Assembly (NCBI GenBank): GCA_051886675.1
Contig: JBJEYH010000128.1
Coordinates: forward strand, 1 to 6,419
DNA length: 6,419 bases
DNA from: UBA11524 sp051886675
GTDB taxonomy: Bacteria; Bacillota; Clostridia; Christensenellales; Aristaeellaceae
Reading direction: 5' to 3'
Positions 1 through 5,847 of the stretch are shown piece by piece. The notes beneath the pieces are model-generated. The model ran no database searches. It was given only the letters and a program-made list of their open reading frames with translations, and was not told where the DNA came from. Both the position numbers and the translations under genes were made by a program. Numbering within the stretch: position 1 is the stretch's first letter; each line of letters starts with the position of its first letter.

Positions 1-767
1 TAGGCGATGACCTCGGTATCGGTCATGAGGGTGCAGTTGTAGCCGTACATCTCCATGCAGCGGCGGTTGGCGTCGTAGGAGGAAATCTCCCCGTTGTGCA
101 CCACGGACACGTCCAGCAGCGTGAAGGGATGCGCGCCGCCCCACCAGCCGGGGGTGTTGGTGGGATAGCGGCCATGGGCCGTCCAGCATTCGGCCTCGTA
201 CTCCTCCAGGCGGAAGAAGCGGCCCATATCCTCCGGGAAGCCCACGCCCTTGAAGGCGCCCATGTTCTTGCCGCAGGAGAAGATGTACGCGCCGCTGATG
301 CGGGTGTTCACGTCCAGCACGTGGGCGGCGGTGAAGGCGTCCTCATCCAGGGCCTCCTCCTCCAGACGCCACATTTTCGGCGTCACGAAATACCGCCAGA
401 TAATCGGGCTGTCGGTGACCTCCTTGATCTTGCGGGTGGGCATGAGCGACATGGAGTGGATGTCAAAGAACCGCTTCAGGTAATGCTCGCAGGTCTCACG
501 GGCCTGCTCGTTGTCATAGAACAGGTGGAAGGCATAGCAGTCCGGGAACTCCGGATAGATGCCGTAGCCCGCGAAGCCGCCGCCCAGACCGTTGGAGCGG
601 TCGTGCATGGGCTCCATGGCCCGGATGATGGTATCGCCCCCGATTTTGCCGCCCTTCTTATGAAAGATACCCGCAATGGCGCAACCGGAGGGAATCCGTA
701 CCTCGCCCTCCCGGGGATTTCTGCTCACCTGAAAGGGATCCGCTCCGCAGTCCCGCATGTTTTGCAT
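1..767 (-). CDS. Class II glutamine amidotransferase, glutamate synthase domain-1 type (partial, C-terminus off the left edge)
   Basis: 255 codons are visible, with no stop before the edge. The product resembles the stand-alone glutaminase subunit of split glutamate synthases (GltB N-terminal domain, COG0067-like), which hydrolyses glutamine and passes ammonia to the synthase subunit in the cytoplasm. Visible motifs are PSGCAIAGIF with Cys29 as the likely nucleophile, HDRSNGLGGGFAGYG, TAHGRYPTNTPGWWGG (from residue 196), VVHNGEISSYD (His224-Asn225-Gly226) and TDTEV near the edge. These match the Ntn-hydrolase glutamine-binding fold. Cys29 follows a 28-residue leader, so propeptide removal exposing it, as in GltB and PurF, is inferred. 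The ATG at 767 is chosen because GGAGGAG (774-780) lies six bases upstream. The remaining synthase domains would be expected further left. Expression is probably controlled by the attenuator-like leader. Family assignment is firm; exact enzyme partner is unknown. Confidence 0.9.
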   Translation of the reverse strand, partial: MQNMRDCGADPFQVSRNPREGEVRIPSGCAIAGIFHKKGGKIGGDTIIRAMEPMHDRSNGLGGGFAGYGIYPEFPDCYAFHLFYDNEQARETCEHYLKRFFDIHSMSLMPTRKIKEVTDSPIIWRYFVTPKMWRLEEEALDEDAFTAAHVLDVNTRISGAYIFSCGKNMGAFKGVGFPEDMGRFFRLEEYEAECWTAHGRYPTNTPGWWGGAHPFTLLDVSVVHNGEISSYDANRRCMEMYGYNCTLMTDTEVIA

Positions 768-787
768 TTCTGGCTCCTCCTTCATGC

Positions 788-846
788 AAAAAGGCGCTCA
801 TTCCGATGGAAAAGTGTGCAAAAATACCACCGGAATGAACGCCTTT
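788..846 (-). terminator. Terminator-like hairpin in the 5' leader (probable transcription attenuator)
   Basis: The RNA arm from 846 to 831 pairs over 16 positions with the arm from 805 to 790, with one G-U wobble (839/797) and a 25-base loop. It ends in a run of five U (792-788) that is partly in the stem. The hairpin lies downstream of the predicted promoter and ends only about seven bases before the ribosome binding site, so it acts on the gene's own leader rather than ending an upstream gene. Read-through would be needed to express the amidotransferase gene. Structure is seen in sequence; the attenuation role is inferred. Confidence 0.7.
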
Positions 847-853
847 GTTCACT
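834..853 (-). promoter_or_regulatory. Leader hairpin with six-base loop, possible ANTAR-type antiterminator target
   Basis: Right at the predicted transcript 5' end, AGUGAAC (853-847) pairs with GUUCAUU (840-834), including one G-U pair, and closes a six-base loop AAAGGC (846-841). The loop has A at position 1 and G at position 4, the two positions conserved in RNA hexaloops bound by ANTAR-domain antiterminators that often control nitrogen genes. The loop and 3' arm are also the 5' arm of the downstream terminator stem, so the two structures exclude each other. Known ANTAR targets normally have two such hairpins and I find only one, so the assignment is tentative. Confidence 0.4.
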
Positions 854-861
854 ACCCCTGC

Positions 862-890
862 ATTATAGGGCCTGCGGGATGTTCCGTCAA
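862..890 (-). promoter_or_regulatory. Sigma-A-type promoter of the glutamate synthase-type amidotransferase gene
   Basis: On the minus strand a TTGACG -35 box (885-890) and a perfect TATAAT -10 box (862-867) are separated by exactly 17 bases. Transcription should start near 853-855, giving a leader of about 85 nucleotides before the ATG at 767. This is the strongest promoter-like sequence in the window. Confidence 0.85.
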
Positions 891-965
891 GGTTTTGGGC
901 TGTACTTTCGCTGTATTGCGGGGGCATGCGACGTGCATCGCGGCATCCGGCGCGCGTCTATCCGC

Positions 966-996
966 CCTCCATCGGGAATAGACTTCGCCATGGAGG
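966..996 (+). promoter_or_regulatory. Inverted repeat covering the ribosome binding site of the cortex hydrolase gene
   Basis: CCTCCAT (966-972) can pair with ATGGAGG (990-996) across a 17-base loop. The right arm includes most of the Shine-Dalgarno sequence GGAGGTGA (992-999) that serves the ATG at 1006. Folding could mask the ribosome binding site. A CCTCC sequence near a strong GGAGG can arise by chance, so this is a weak call. I found no convincing promoter, vegetative or sporulation-type, between 891 and 1005 on the plus strand. Confidence 0.3.
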
Positions 997-1005
997 TGAC
1001 CCACG

Positions 1006-1434
1006 ATGAGTGACCTGGAGCTGTTTGCCCGGCTGATCCAGTGCGAGGCCGGGGGCGAGGGCGACAACGGCATGCGGGCCGTGGCCAGCGTGGTGATGAA
1101 CCGCGTGCGCATCCGCACGGGAGAATACGGCCGCTACAACACCCTGTCCGAGGTGATCTACCAGACGGGACAGTTCAACTGCACCCGCACCGAGCTGGGC
1201 GGCCAGCAGAACCTGCAGAACATCTACAACATGAACCCCACCCAGGTGCATTACGACATCGCCGAGTGGGCCATGGGCGGCGGACGGCTGGCCAACCTGT
1301 GGCAGTCGCTGTGGTTCTACAACCCCTACTCCCCCACCTGCCAGAATTTCTTTCCCTCCAGCGTGGGGTATTTCCAGATCCGCATCAACAACCACTGCTT
1401 CTACAACCCCACCGAGGCCTACAACCAGACCTGA
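1006..1434 (+). CDS. cwlJ: CwlJ/SleB-family spore cortex-lytic hydrolase (single-domain, CwlJ-like)
   Basis: This 142-residue protein is almost entirely one Hydrolase_2 (SleB/CwlJ) domain. These enzymes cleave spore cortex peptidoglycan during germination. The N-terminus LFARLIQCEAGGEG contains the family's glutamate (Glu14), followed by AVASVVMNRV (residues 25-34). The C-terminal part, LWFYNPYS and NNHCFYNPT, matches the end of the domain as I recall it from Bacillus CwlJ. There is no signal peptide, membrane segment or peptidoglycan-binding repeat, and the length equals that of Bacillus subtilis CwlJ. This fits the CwlJ type, made in the mother cell and placed on the outside of the cortex, rather than exported SleB. 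The ATG is preceded by GGAGGTGA six bases upstream. No gerQ partner gene is visible. Some clostridial homologues may act in vegetative wall turnover, so the germination role is inferred. Confidence 0.88.
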   Translation: MSDLELFARLIQCEAGGEGDNGMRAVASVVMNRVRIRTGEYGRYNTLSEVIYQTGQFNCTRTELGGQQNLQNIYNMNPTQVHYDIAEWAMGGGRLANLWQSLWFYNPYSPTCQNFFPSSVGYFQIRINNHCFYNPTEAYNQT

Positions 1435-1451
1435 AGCCGTTCCTTTTCCAT

Positions 1452-1481
1452 CTGGCGCAGGCCGGCAGGATGTGGTACAAT
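1452..1481 (+). promoter_or_regulatory. Extended -10 promoter ahead of the ABC-F gene
   Basis: TACAAT (1476-1481) is preceded by TG one base upstream (1473-1474), giving an extended -10 element TGGTACAAT. The -35 region is poor; CTGGCG (1452-1457, 18-base spacer) matches three of six consensus bases. A start near 1488 would leave a leader of about 20 bases. It would let the ABC-F gene be expressed apart from the hydrolase gene, whose stop lies only 74 bases upstream with no terminator visible between. Confidence 0.55.
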
Positions 1482-1508
1482 ACCCCCGTTACAGAAAGGG
1501 GAATCACC

Positions 1509-3332
1509 ATGGCCTGTGCCTACACCTTCAACCAAGTGACGCTGTTCTACAGCGAGAAAATGCTCCTGGACGGCGTGAACCTGACCATCTCCGACGGGGA
1601 CCGCATCGGCGTGGTGGGCCGCAACGGCGCGGGGAAATCGTCGCTGCTGCGCCTGCTGGCCGGGCTGGAGGCGCCCGACCGGGGCGACATCGCCGTCCGC
1701 CGGAACATGAGCGTGGCCTATCTGCCGCAGACGCCCCACCTGCGCCCGGAGGACACCGTCACCCAGGCAGCGCTGACCTACCTCCCTGCCCGCCCCGGCG
1801 AGGACGTGAACACCGCCGCCTACGAGGCGCAGACCATCCTGACCCAGCTGGGCTTCACCGATCTGAACCAGCAGGTAGGCCAGCTGTCCGGCGGACAGCA
1901 GATGCGGGTTGCGCTGGCAGGCGTCCTGTGCCGTGAGAGCGACGTGCTCCTGCTGGACGAGCCCACCAACCACATCGACCTGGACATGGCCCAGTGGCTG
2001 GAGGACCGGCTGATCCAGCGCAAGGGCACGCTGATTGTCGTGACCCACGACCGGTACCTTCTGGAGCGGGTCTTCTCCCGGATCTTCCACGTGGGCGGCG
2101 GCCGGGTGGACACCTTCCAGACGGACTACGCCGGATACCTGGAGGAGCGGGCCCAGCGGGAGGAGATGGAAGCCGCTACCCTTCGCAAGAACAGATCCCT
2201 CTACCGCAAGGAGCTGGCCTGGATCCGCCGGGGCGCGCCCGCCCGCAGCACCAAGGCCAAGGGGCGTATCCAGCGCTTCGACGCCCTGACCGAGGCCGTC
2301 CGCGAGGCGCCCGAGGAGGAGCGCCTGACCATGAAGAGCGTATCCAGCCGCCTGGGGAAGAAGATTCTCTCCTGGGAGGGCCTCGACATTGCCATCGGCG
2401 GGCACACGCTGGTGAGGGACTTCTCCTACACGCTCCTGCGGGACGACCGGCTGGGGATCATCGGCGGCAACGGCGCGGGCAAGACCACCCTGCTGCGCAC
2501 CCTCTGCGGCGAGATTCCCGCCGCCGCAGGCGTCATCGAGCAGGGCGACACGGTGCGCATCGGCTACTTCGCCCAGCACTGCCCGCCCATGGATCCCGAC
2601 ATGCGCATCATCGACGCGGTGAAGGACGTGGCCGTGAAGGTCTACACCCCCGACGGGGAGCTGTCCGCATCGCAGATGGCGGAGACCTTCCTGTTCCCCT
2701 CGGGCATGCAGTATCAGAAGGTGTCCAGCCTTTCCGGCGGCGAAATGCGCCGGCTGTACCTGCTGCGCATCCTGATGACCGCCCCCAACGTGCTGATTCT
2801 CGACGAGCCCACCAACGATCTGGATCTGGAGACGCTGAACGTCCTGGAGGACTACCTGGACTCCTTCCAGGGAGCGATCATCGCCGTCAGCCATGACCGC
2901 TATTTCCTCGACCGGGTGACCACCCATCTCTTCGCCATGGAGGAGGGGCGCATGGTGCCCTGCATCGGCGGCTACCAGAGCTACCTGGACGCCAGGGCCG
3001 AAGCGGAGGCCGCGGCCATCCCCGCCCCCAAGCCCGCGGAAAAGCCCGCTCCCAAGGCGGCTCCTGCCCGCACCAACTCCTACGAGAACCGCTTCACCTT
3101 CAGGGAGCAGCGGGACTTCGACACCATCGAGGACACCATCGCATCCCTGGAGGATGAGCTTGCCCGTCTGGAGGGCGAGCTGGAGGCCAACAGCGCCGAC
3201 TACGCGAAGGTGACCGACCTGATGCAGGCCCAGCAGGAGACCCAGCAGAAGCTGGAGGAAGCCATGGACCGGTGGATGTACCTGCAGGAGAAGTGGGAGC
3301 GGATCTCACAGCTGAAGGGGGACAAGGCATGA
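1509..3332 (+). CDS. ABC-F family ATPase, Uup-like, with C-terminal coiled coil
   Basis: This 607-residue soluble protein has two ABC ATPase domains and no membrane segments, the ABC-F layout. Domain 1 has Walker A GRNGAGKSS (37-45), signature LSGGQQ (126-131), Walker B LLLDEPTN with Glu151, and H-loop His180. Domain 2 has Walker A GGNGAGKTT (319-327), signature LSGGE (408-412), Walker B LILDEPTND with Glu433, and His462. The basic interdomain linker around residues 215-260 (WIRRGAPARSTKAKGR) fits the P-site tRNA-interacting motif region. An Ala/Pro/Lys-rich tether (about 498-522) leads to a charged coiled coil (about 523-605), as in Uup. Members act on the ribosome E site; some resistance proteins share the fold, but the coiled coil favours Uup. 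The ATG at 1509 is chosen for AAAGGGG (about 1495-1500) upstream and family alignment; the frame stays open back to 1041, but that part lies inside the hydrolase gene and reads as shadow. The stop overlaps the next start. Confidence 0.92.
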   Translation: MACAYTFNQVTLFYSEKMLLDGVNLTISDGDRIGVVGRNGAGKSSLLRLLAGLEAPDRGDIAVRRNMSVAYLPQTPHLRPEDTVTQAALTYLPARPGEDVNTAAYEAQTILTQLGFTDLNQQVGQLSGGQQMRVALAGVLCRESDVLLLDEPTNHIDLDMAQWLEDRLIQRKGTLIVVTHDRYLLERVFSRIFHVGGGRVDTFQTDYAGYLEERAQREEMEAATLRKNRSLYRKELAWIRRGAPARSTKAKGRIQRFDALTEAVREAPEEERLTMKSVSSRLGKKILSWEGLDIAIGGHTLVRDFSYTLLRDDRLGIIGGNGAGKTTLLRTLCGEIPAAAGVIEQGDTVRIGYFAQHCPPMDPDMRIIDAVKDVAVKVYTPDGELSASQMAETFLFPSGMQYQKVSSLSGGEMRRLYLLRILMTAPNVLILDEPTNDLDLETLNVLEDYLDSFQGAIIAVSHDRYFLDRVTTHLFAMEEGRMVPCIGGYQSYLDARAEAEAAAIPAPKPAEKPAPKAAPARTNSYENRFTFREQRDFDTIEDTIASLEDELARLEGELEANSADYAKVTDLMQAQQETQQKLEEAMDRWMYLQEKWERISQLKGDKA

Positions 3333-3724
3333 AGACCCATGTGTTCCGCCTGCATCCCGGGGACGACCTGCGGCTGTCGCTGGAGCGCTTCGCCCGGGAA
3401 AACGGCATTGGCGCGGCGGTGATCGTATCCTGCGTGGGCTCGCTGCGGCATGTGCGCCTGCGGGACGCCTCGGGCGTGACCATACGGGAGGCCGTGGGCG
3501 ATCATGAGATCGTCTCCGCCACGGGCACGGTCGGCCGGGAACGGCTGCACGTCCATGTGAGCCTGAGCCGGGAGGATCTGTCCGTCCTCGGCGGGCATCT
3601 GGCGGAGGGGTGCATCATCAAGACCACGGCGGAAATCGTGCTGCTGGAGCTGGAGGACGTGACCTTCGGGAAGGTGTTCGATCCCGCCACGGGCTATCAC
3701 GAGCTGGACATCCGCCGCGCCTGA
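3329..3724 (+). CDS. PPC/DUF296-domain protein of unknown function
   Basis: This 131-residue protein fits the PPC domain (PCC/DUF296, PF03479), found as small stand-alone trimeric proteins in prokaryotes and fused to AT-hooks in plant DNA-binding proteins. Supporting segments are the start FRLHPGDDL, GAAVIVSCVGSLRHVRLR (residues 29-45), EIVSATGTV, LHVHVSLS (73-80), LGGHL (87-91) and the closing TAEIVLLEL. His74, His76 and His90 could form the metal site described for some bacterial members. No AT-hook is present. The ATG overlaps the ABC-F stop codon (ATGA), and AAGGGGG (3315-3321) lies seven bases upstream, so translational coupling with the ABC-F gene is likely. An in-frame ATG exists at 3272 inside the ABC-F gene, but it lacks a comparable site and the family starts at MKTHVFRL. 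Biochemical role is not known from sequence. Confidence 0.88.
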   Translation: MKTHVFRLHPGDDLRLSLERFARENGIGAAVIVSCVGSLRHVRLRDASGVTIREAVGDHEIVSATGTVGRERLHVHVSLSREDLSVLGGHLAEGCIIKTTAEIVLLELEDVTFGKVFDPATGYHELDIRRA

Positions 3725-3730
3725 GCGCAC

Positions 3731-3767
3731 GCAAAAAAGGCAGACCGTCATGGCCTGCCTTTTTTTG
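3731..3767. terminator. Bidirectional Rho-independent terminator between convergent genes
   Basis: GCAAAAAAGGCAG (3731-3743) pairs with CTGCCTTTTTTT (3755-3766) around an 11-base loop. The GC core is GGCAG/CTGCC, flanked by A-run and T-run. On the plus strand it ends the ABC-F/PPC transcript seven bases after its stop; on the minus strand the A-run becomes a U-tract that ends the MATE transcript. Confidence 0.88.
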
Positions 3768-3778
3768 CGCGGAAGAGG

Positions 3779-5137
3779 TTACGCCGCGTCGGGCACGTTG
3801 CGCCTGAAGTGGAACAGCGCGCTGCGGTGATAGCTGACGGCCAGCAGCGAGGAGCACACCACCCAGCCCAGCGGATAGGCCAGCGCCACGCCCACAAAGC
3901 CCCAGCCCAGCAAGCTGCTCACCAGCAGGTACAGCTGCCGGAACACCACGAAGGAGCCCAGCATGATCAGCATGGGCGTGCGGGCGTTGCCGATGCCCCG
4001 CAGCGCGCCGGCGTAGATCTGGTTGAAGCAGATGGTGATATAGAAGGGCGTGATGATATGGATGAACCGCACGCCGAAGTCGATGACGTCCTGATCCGGG
4101 CTGAACAGATGCATCAGGGGCCGTGCGAAGCACATCAGCAGCACCGCCAGGGCGGCCATGCAGCACAGCGCCGCAATCAGCGCGAAGTTCACGCCCTTGC
4201 GTGCGCGCTGGGGCTTGTCAGCCCCCCAGTTCTGCCCCACGAAGGTGGTGGACGCCTGGGCGATGGCCATCACCGGCACGGTCAGGAAGGCGTCCAGCTT
4301 GTTGTAGCCGTTCCAGCCGGCCATGCAGGCCGAGCCGAAGGCGTTGATGTAGCTCTGCACAAACACGTTGGAGAAGGAAGTCAGCGCCTGCTGGATGCCC
4401 GCGGGGGCGCCCATGGCGAACACGCTCTTCAGCTCGGGCTTGCTGATGCGCAGCTGCCGCCAGCGGATGCCGTAGGCGCCCTGCTCCCTCGTCAGCGTGA
4501 CGAGCACCAGCACCGCCGACAGCCCCTGGGCGATGATGGTGGCCAGCGCCACGCCCCGCACGCCCATGTTGAACCTCACCACGAACACAATGTCCAGCAC
4601 CGTGTTGGTCAGGGCCGAGAACACCAGGAAGAACAGCGGCCGGCGGGAATCCCCCACCGCGCGGAGAATCGCGCTGCCCACGTTGTACATCAGCAGCCCC
4701 GAGATGCCGCAGAAGTACAGCGTCAGGTACTGCTCCGACTCGCCGAAGACGTTGTCGGGGGTCTGCATCATGCGCAGCATGGGCCTCACCAGCGCCAGCC
4801 CCACCGCCGTGGCCACGATGCACAGCAGGAACGCCACCGTGATGGTGGTCTGCACGGCCGTGTGCAGGCGCTTTTCATCGTGCGCGCCATAGCACTGGGA
4901 GATCAGCACGCCCGCGCCCATCGACAGGCCGTTGCACAGGGCGATGAGCATGTTGATGATGCTGCCCGTGGAGCCCACGGCCGCCAGCGCCTCCTGGCCC
5001 ACGTACTGCCCCACCACCACCGAGTCCACCGTGTTGTACAGCTGCTGGAACAAAAGCCCTATGGCCAGCGGCACCGAGAAGCTCAGAAAATGCCGCCATA
5101 TGTCACCCCGGGTCATGTCCGCGTCTTTGCGTGCCAT
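3779..5137 (-). CDS. MATE-family multidrug/toxin efflux transporter
   Basis: This 452-residue, highly hydrophobic protein has about 12 membrane segments in two MatE halves. The first half opens with FSVPLAIGLLFQQLYNTVDSVVVGQYVG and contains AAVGSTGSIINM and GAGVLISQCYGA; the second begins near KSVFAMGAPAGIQQAL and contains FVGQNWGADKP, the matching repeat motif. MATE pumps export cationic drugs or metabolites using a sodium or proton gradient; the substrate cannot be read from sequence. The ATG at 5137 is preferred because AGGAGGA lies ten bases upstream. The frame is open to ATGs at 5170 and 5182, but 5182 lies inside the promoter spacer and 5170 lies at or before the expected transcript start, so the longer 467-residue reading is very unlikely. 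The gene is monocistronic: its own promoter, then the shared terminator. Confidence 0.93.
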   Translation of the reverse strand: MARKDADMTRGDIWRHFLSFSVPLAIGLLFQQLYNTVDSVVVGQYVGQEALAAVGSTGSIINMLIALCNGLSMGAGVLISQCYGAHDEKRLHTAVQTTITVAFLLCIVATAVGLALVRPMLRMMQTPDNVFGESEQYLTLYFCGISGLLMYNVGSAILRAVGDSRRPLFFLVFSALTNTVLDIVFVVRFNMGVRGVALATIIAQGLSAVLVLVTLTREQGAYGIRWRQLRISKPELKSVFAMGAPAGIQQALTSFSNVFVQSYINAFGSACMAGWNGYNKLDAFLTVPVMAIAQASTTFVGQNWGADKPQRARKGVNFALIAALCCMAALAVLLMCFARPLMHLFSPDQDVIDFGVRFIHIITPFYITICFNQIYAGALRGIGNARTPMLIMLGSFVVFRQLYLLVSSLLGWGFVGVALAYPLGWVVCSSLLAVSYHRSALFHFRRNVPDAA

Positions 5138-5172
5138 GCTTGACTCGTCCTCCTGTGTGCCGTGCTTCATCA

Positions 5173-5201
5173 AGCATAGCACATTCCCTGCCGGATGTCA
5201 A
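5173..5201 (-). promoter_or_regulatory. Sigma-A-type promoter of the MATE gene
   Basis: On the minus strand a perfect TTGACA -35 box (5196-5201) and TATGCT -10 box (5173-5178) are separated by 17 bases. The transcript should begin near 5166, leaving about 29 bases before the ATG at 5137. This placement decides the start codon of the transporter. Confidence 0.85.
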
Positions 5202-5203
5202 AG

Positions 5204-5216
5204 CCTGCCGGGCAGG
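5204..5216. promoter_or_regulatory. Palindrome CCTGCC-G-GGCAGG beside the MATE -35 box (candidate operator)
   Basis: A perfect 13-base inverted repeat, centre 5210, lies two bases upstream of the MATE -35 box. A direct copy of its left part, CCTGCCGG, occurs at 5187-5194 in the promoter spacer, so the -35 box is flanked by two copies. The site has no run of T and lies upstream of the transcript start, so it is not a terminator. Operator function is inferred. Confidence 0.4.
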
Positions 5217-5229
5217 TCATTCAGGTTGG

Positions 5230-5256
5230 AAAATGTTTGTTTTTTCACAAAATGTT
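5230..5256. repeat. Short direct repeat AAAATGTT in an AT-rich patch between divergent promoters
   Basis: AAAATGTT occurs at 5230-5237 and again at 5249-5256, 19 bases apart, in the most AT-rich stretch of this intergenic region (T-run 5240-5245). It could be an upstream activating element or a chance feature of AT-rich DNA. Confidence 0.25.
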
Positions 5257-5266
5257 CCCACAGGCT

Positions 5267-5279
5267 CTTGCCAGGCAGC
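5267..5279. promoter_or_regulatory. Imperfect palindrome TGCC-A-GGCA over the -35 box of the small cysteine protein gene (candidate operator)
   Basis: The core TGCC-A-GGCA (5269-5277) is centred at 5273 and covers most of the TTGCCA -35 box. It shares the TGCC-N-GGCA core with the palindrome centred at 5210 beside the divergent MATE promoter. The outer bases do not pair fully here. Confidence 0.35.
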
Positions 5280-5296
5280 ACGCAATGTGCTATACA
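5268..5296 (+). promoter_or_regulatory. Sigma-A-type promoter of the small four-cysteine protein gene
   Basis: TTGCCA (5268-5273) and TATACA (5291-5296) are separated by 17 bases, each matching five of six consensus bases. A start near 5303 would give about 43 bases before the ATG at 5346. Confidence 0.75.
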
Positions 5297-5345
5297 GGAA
5301 GTACAGGGGGGGTGACCATGCGTGGGACCGCACAGGAATTACGCC

Positions 5346-5648
5346 ATGAAATACGTTGCCGATCAGGAGGAGAAACAGAAAACCTACATTGTATTCTGCG
5401 ACAAGTGCGGCATGCGCGCCCATCGTCTGCCCCACGGCTACGACGAGCATGGGATCAACGACCTGAAGCACCGGGGCTGCGGCGGATGCATCACCGTCTC
5501 CCGCACCACCACCCACGACATGCTGGATCACCTGACCGACGAGCAGGCGGCGATTCTGGCCGATGAGGTGGCCGACGCCATCGTCCGGGGCGACAGGCTC
5601 CGCAGCATCATCGCCAGGCAGAAGGCGGAGCAGCGCCATCCCTGGTAG
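5346..5648 (+). CDS. Small hypothetical protein with two CxxC pairs (possible zinc-ribbon)
   Basis: I do not recognise this 100-residue protein. Its N-terminal half has CDKCG (Cys18, Cys21) and CGGC (Cys45, Cys48), separated by 23 residues rich in His and Gly. Two such pairs could bind one zinc ion as a zinc ribbon. The C-terminal half (about 55-96) looks helical and charged (LTDEQAAILADEVADAIV, then RSIIARQKAEQR), with no membrane segment or signal peptide. The ATG at 5346 has a modest AGGAA upstream. A GTG at 5322, giving 108 residues, is an alternative: it has the G-rich site AGGGGGG (5305-5311) and no stop between. I prefer the ATG because MKYVADQEE starts directly before the cysteine domain, but the choice is uncertain. 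The gene stands alone between its own promoter and terminator and is divergent from the MATE gene. Confidence 0.8.
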   Translation: MKYVADQEEKQKTYIVFCDKCGMRAHRLPHGYDEHGINDLKHRGCGGCITVSRTTTHDMLDHLTDEQAAILADEVADAIVRGDRLRSIIARQKAEQRHPW

Positions 5649-5717
5649 GGCGCACCCGTCGCCGTTTCCGCCGCGCTCTCCGTTTATCCGGCAGCCATTC
5701 CTTCAGCCCGCTGTCTT

Positions 5718-5742
5718 TCCCGGCCCTGCGCCGGGATTTTTT
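5718..5742 (+). terminator. Rho-independent terminator after the small cysteine protein gene
   Basis: TCCCGGC (5718-5724) pairs perfectly with GCCGGGA (5730-5736) around a five-base loop and is followed by six T (5737-5742). It lies about 70 bases after the stop codon and separates this gene from the dGTPase-like gene. Confidence 0.9.
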
Positions 5743-5847
5743 CATTTTCGTCCCGGGTATGCGCAGCGGCGCGCAGGGTCAGGATAAATCGGGGATTTCT
5801 TGCATCAGAGACGTATTTTCACAAAGGATTTCGGCCTGCCCGCGTTG

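Noticed and set aside
788..846. Interpretation as an intergenic terminator of some upstream gene or as a mobile-element end
   Set aside because: It lies downstream of a near-consensus promoter of the amidotransferase gene with no gene between, and there are no matching terminal repeats or target-site duplication elsewhere in the window.
96..1013. 305-codon plus-strand open frame
   Set aside because: It lies antisense to the amidotransferase gene and across its promoter and leader; its translation is low-complexity and matches no family, while the minus strand shows clear conserved motifs.
1041..1508. N-terminal extension of the ABC-F frame to 763 residues
   Set aside because: The extension overlaps the cortex hydrolase gene in another frame, reads as Arg/Pro/His-rich shadow, and the ABC-F domain starts at the ATG at 1509 behind a ribosome binding site.
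1419..2927. 502-codon minus-strand open frame opposite the ABC-F gene
   Set aside because: It is a shadow caused by GC-rich codon use; the plus strand holds complete Walker and signature motifs.
3809..5143. 444-codon plus-strand open frame opposite the MATE gene
   Set aside because: His/Gln/Arg-rich shadow translation with no recognisable domain; the minus strand encodes a clear transporter.
5318..5566. ATG at 5318 behind the G-rich site, in a different frame from the four-cysteine protein
   Set aside because: Spacing of about three bases from the G-rich run is too short, and the frame yields an Arg-rich shadow product.
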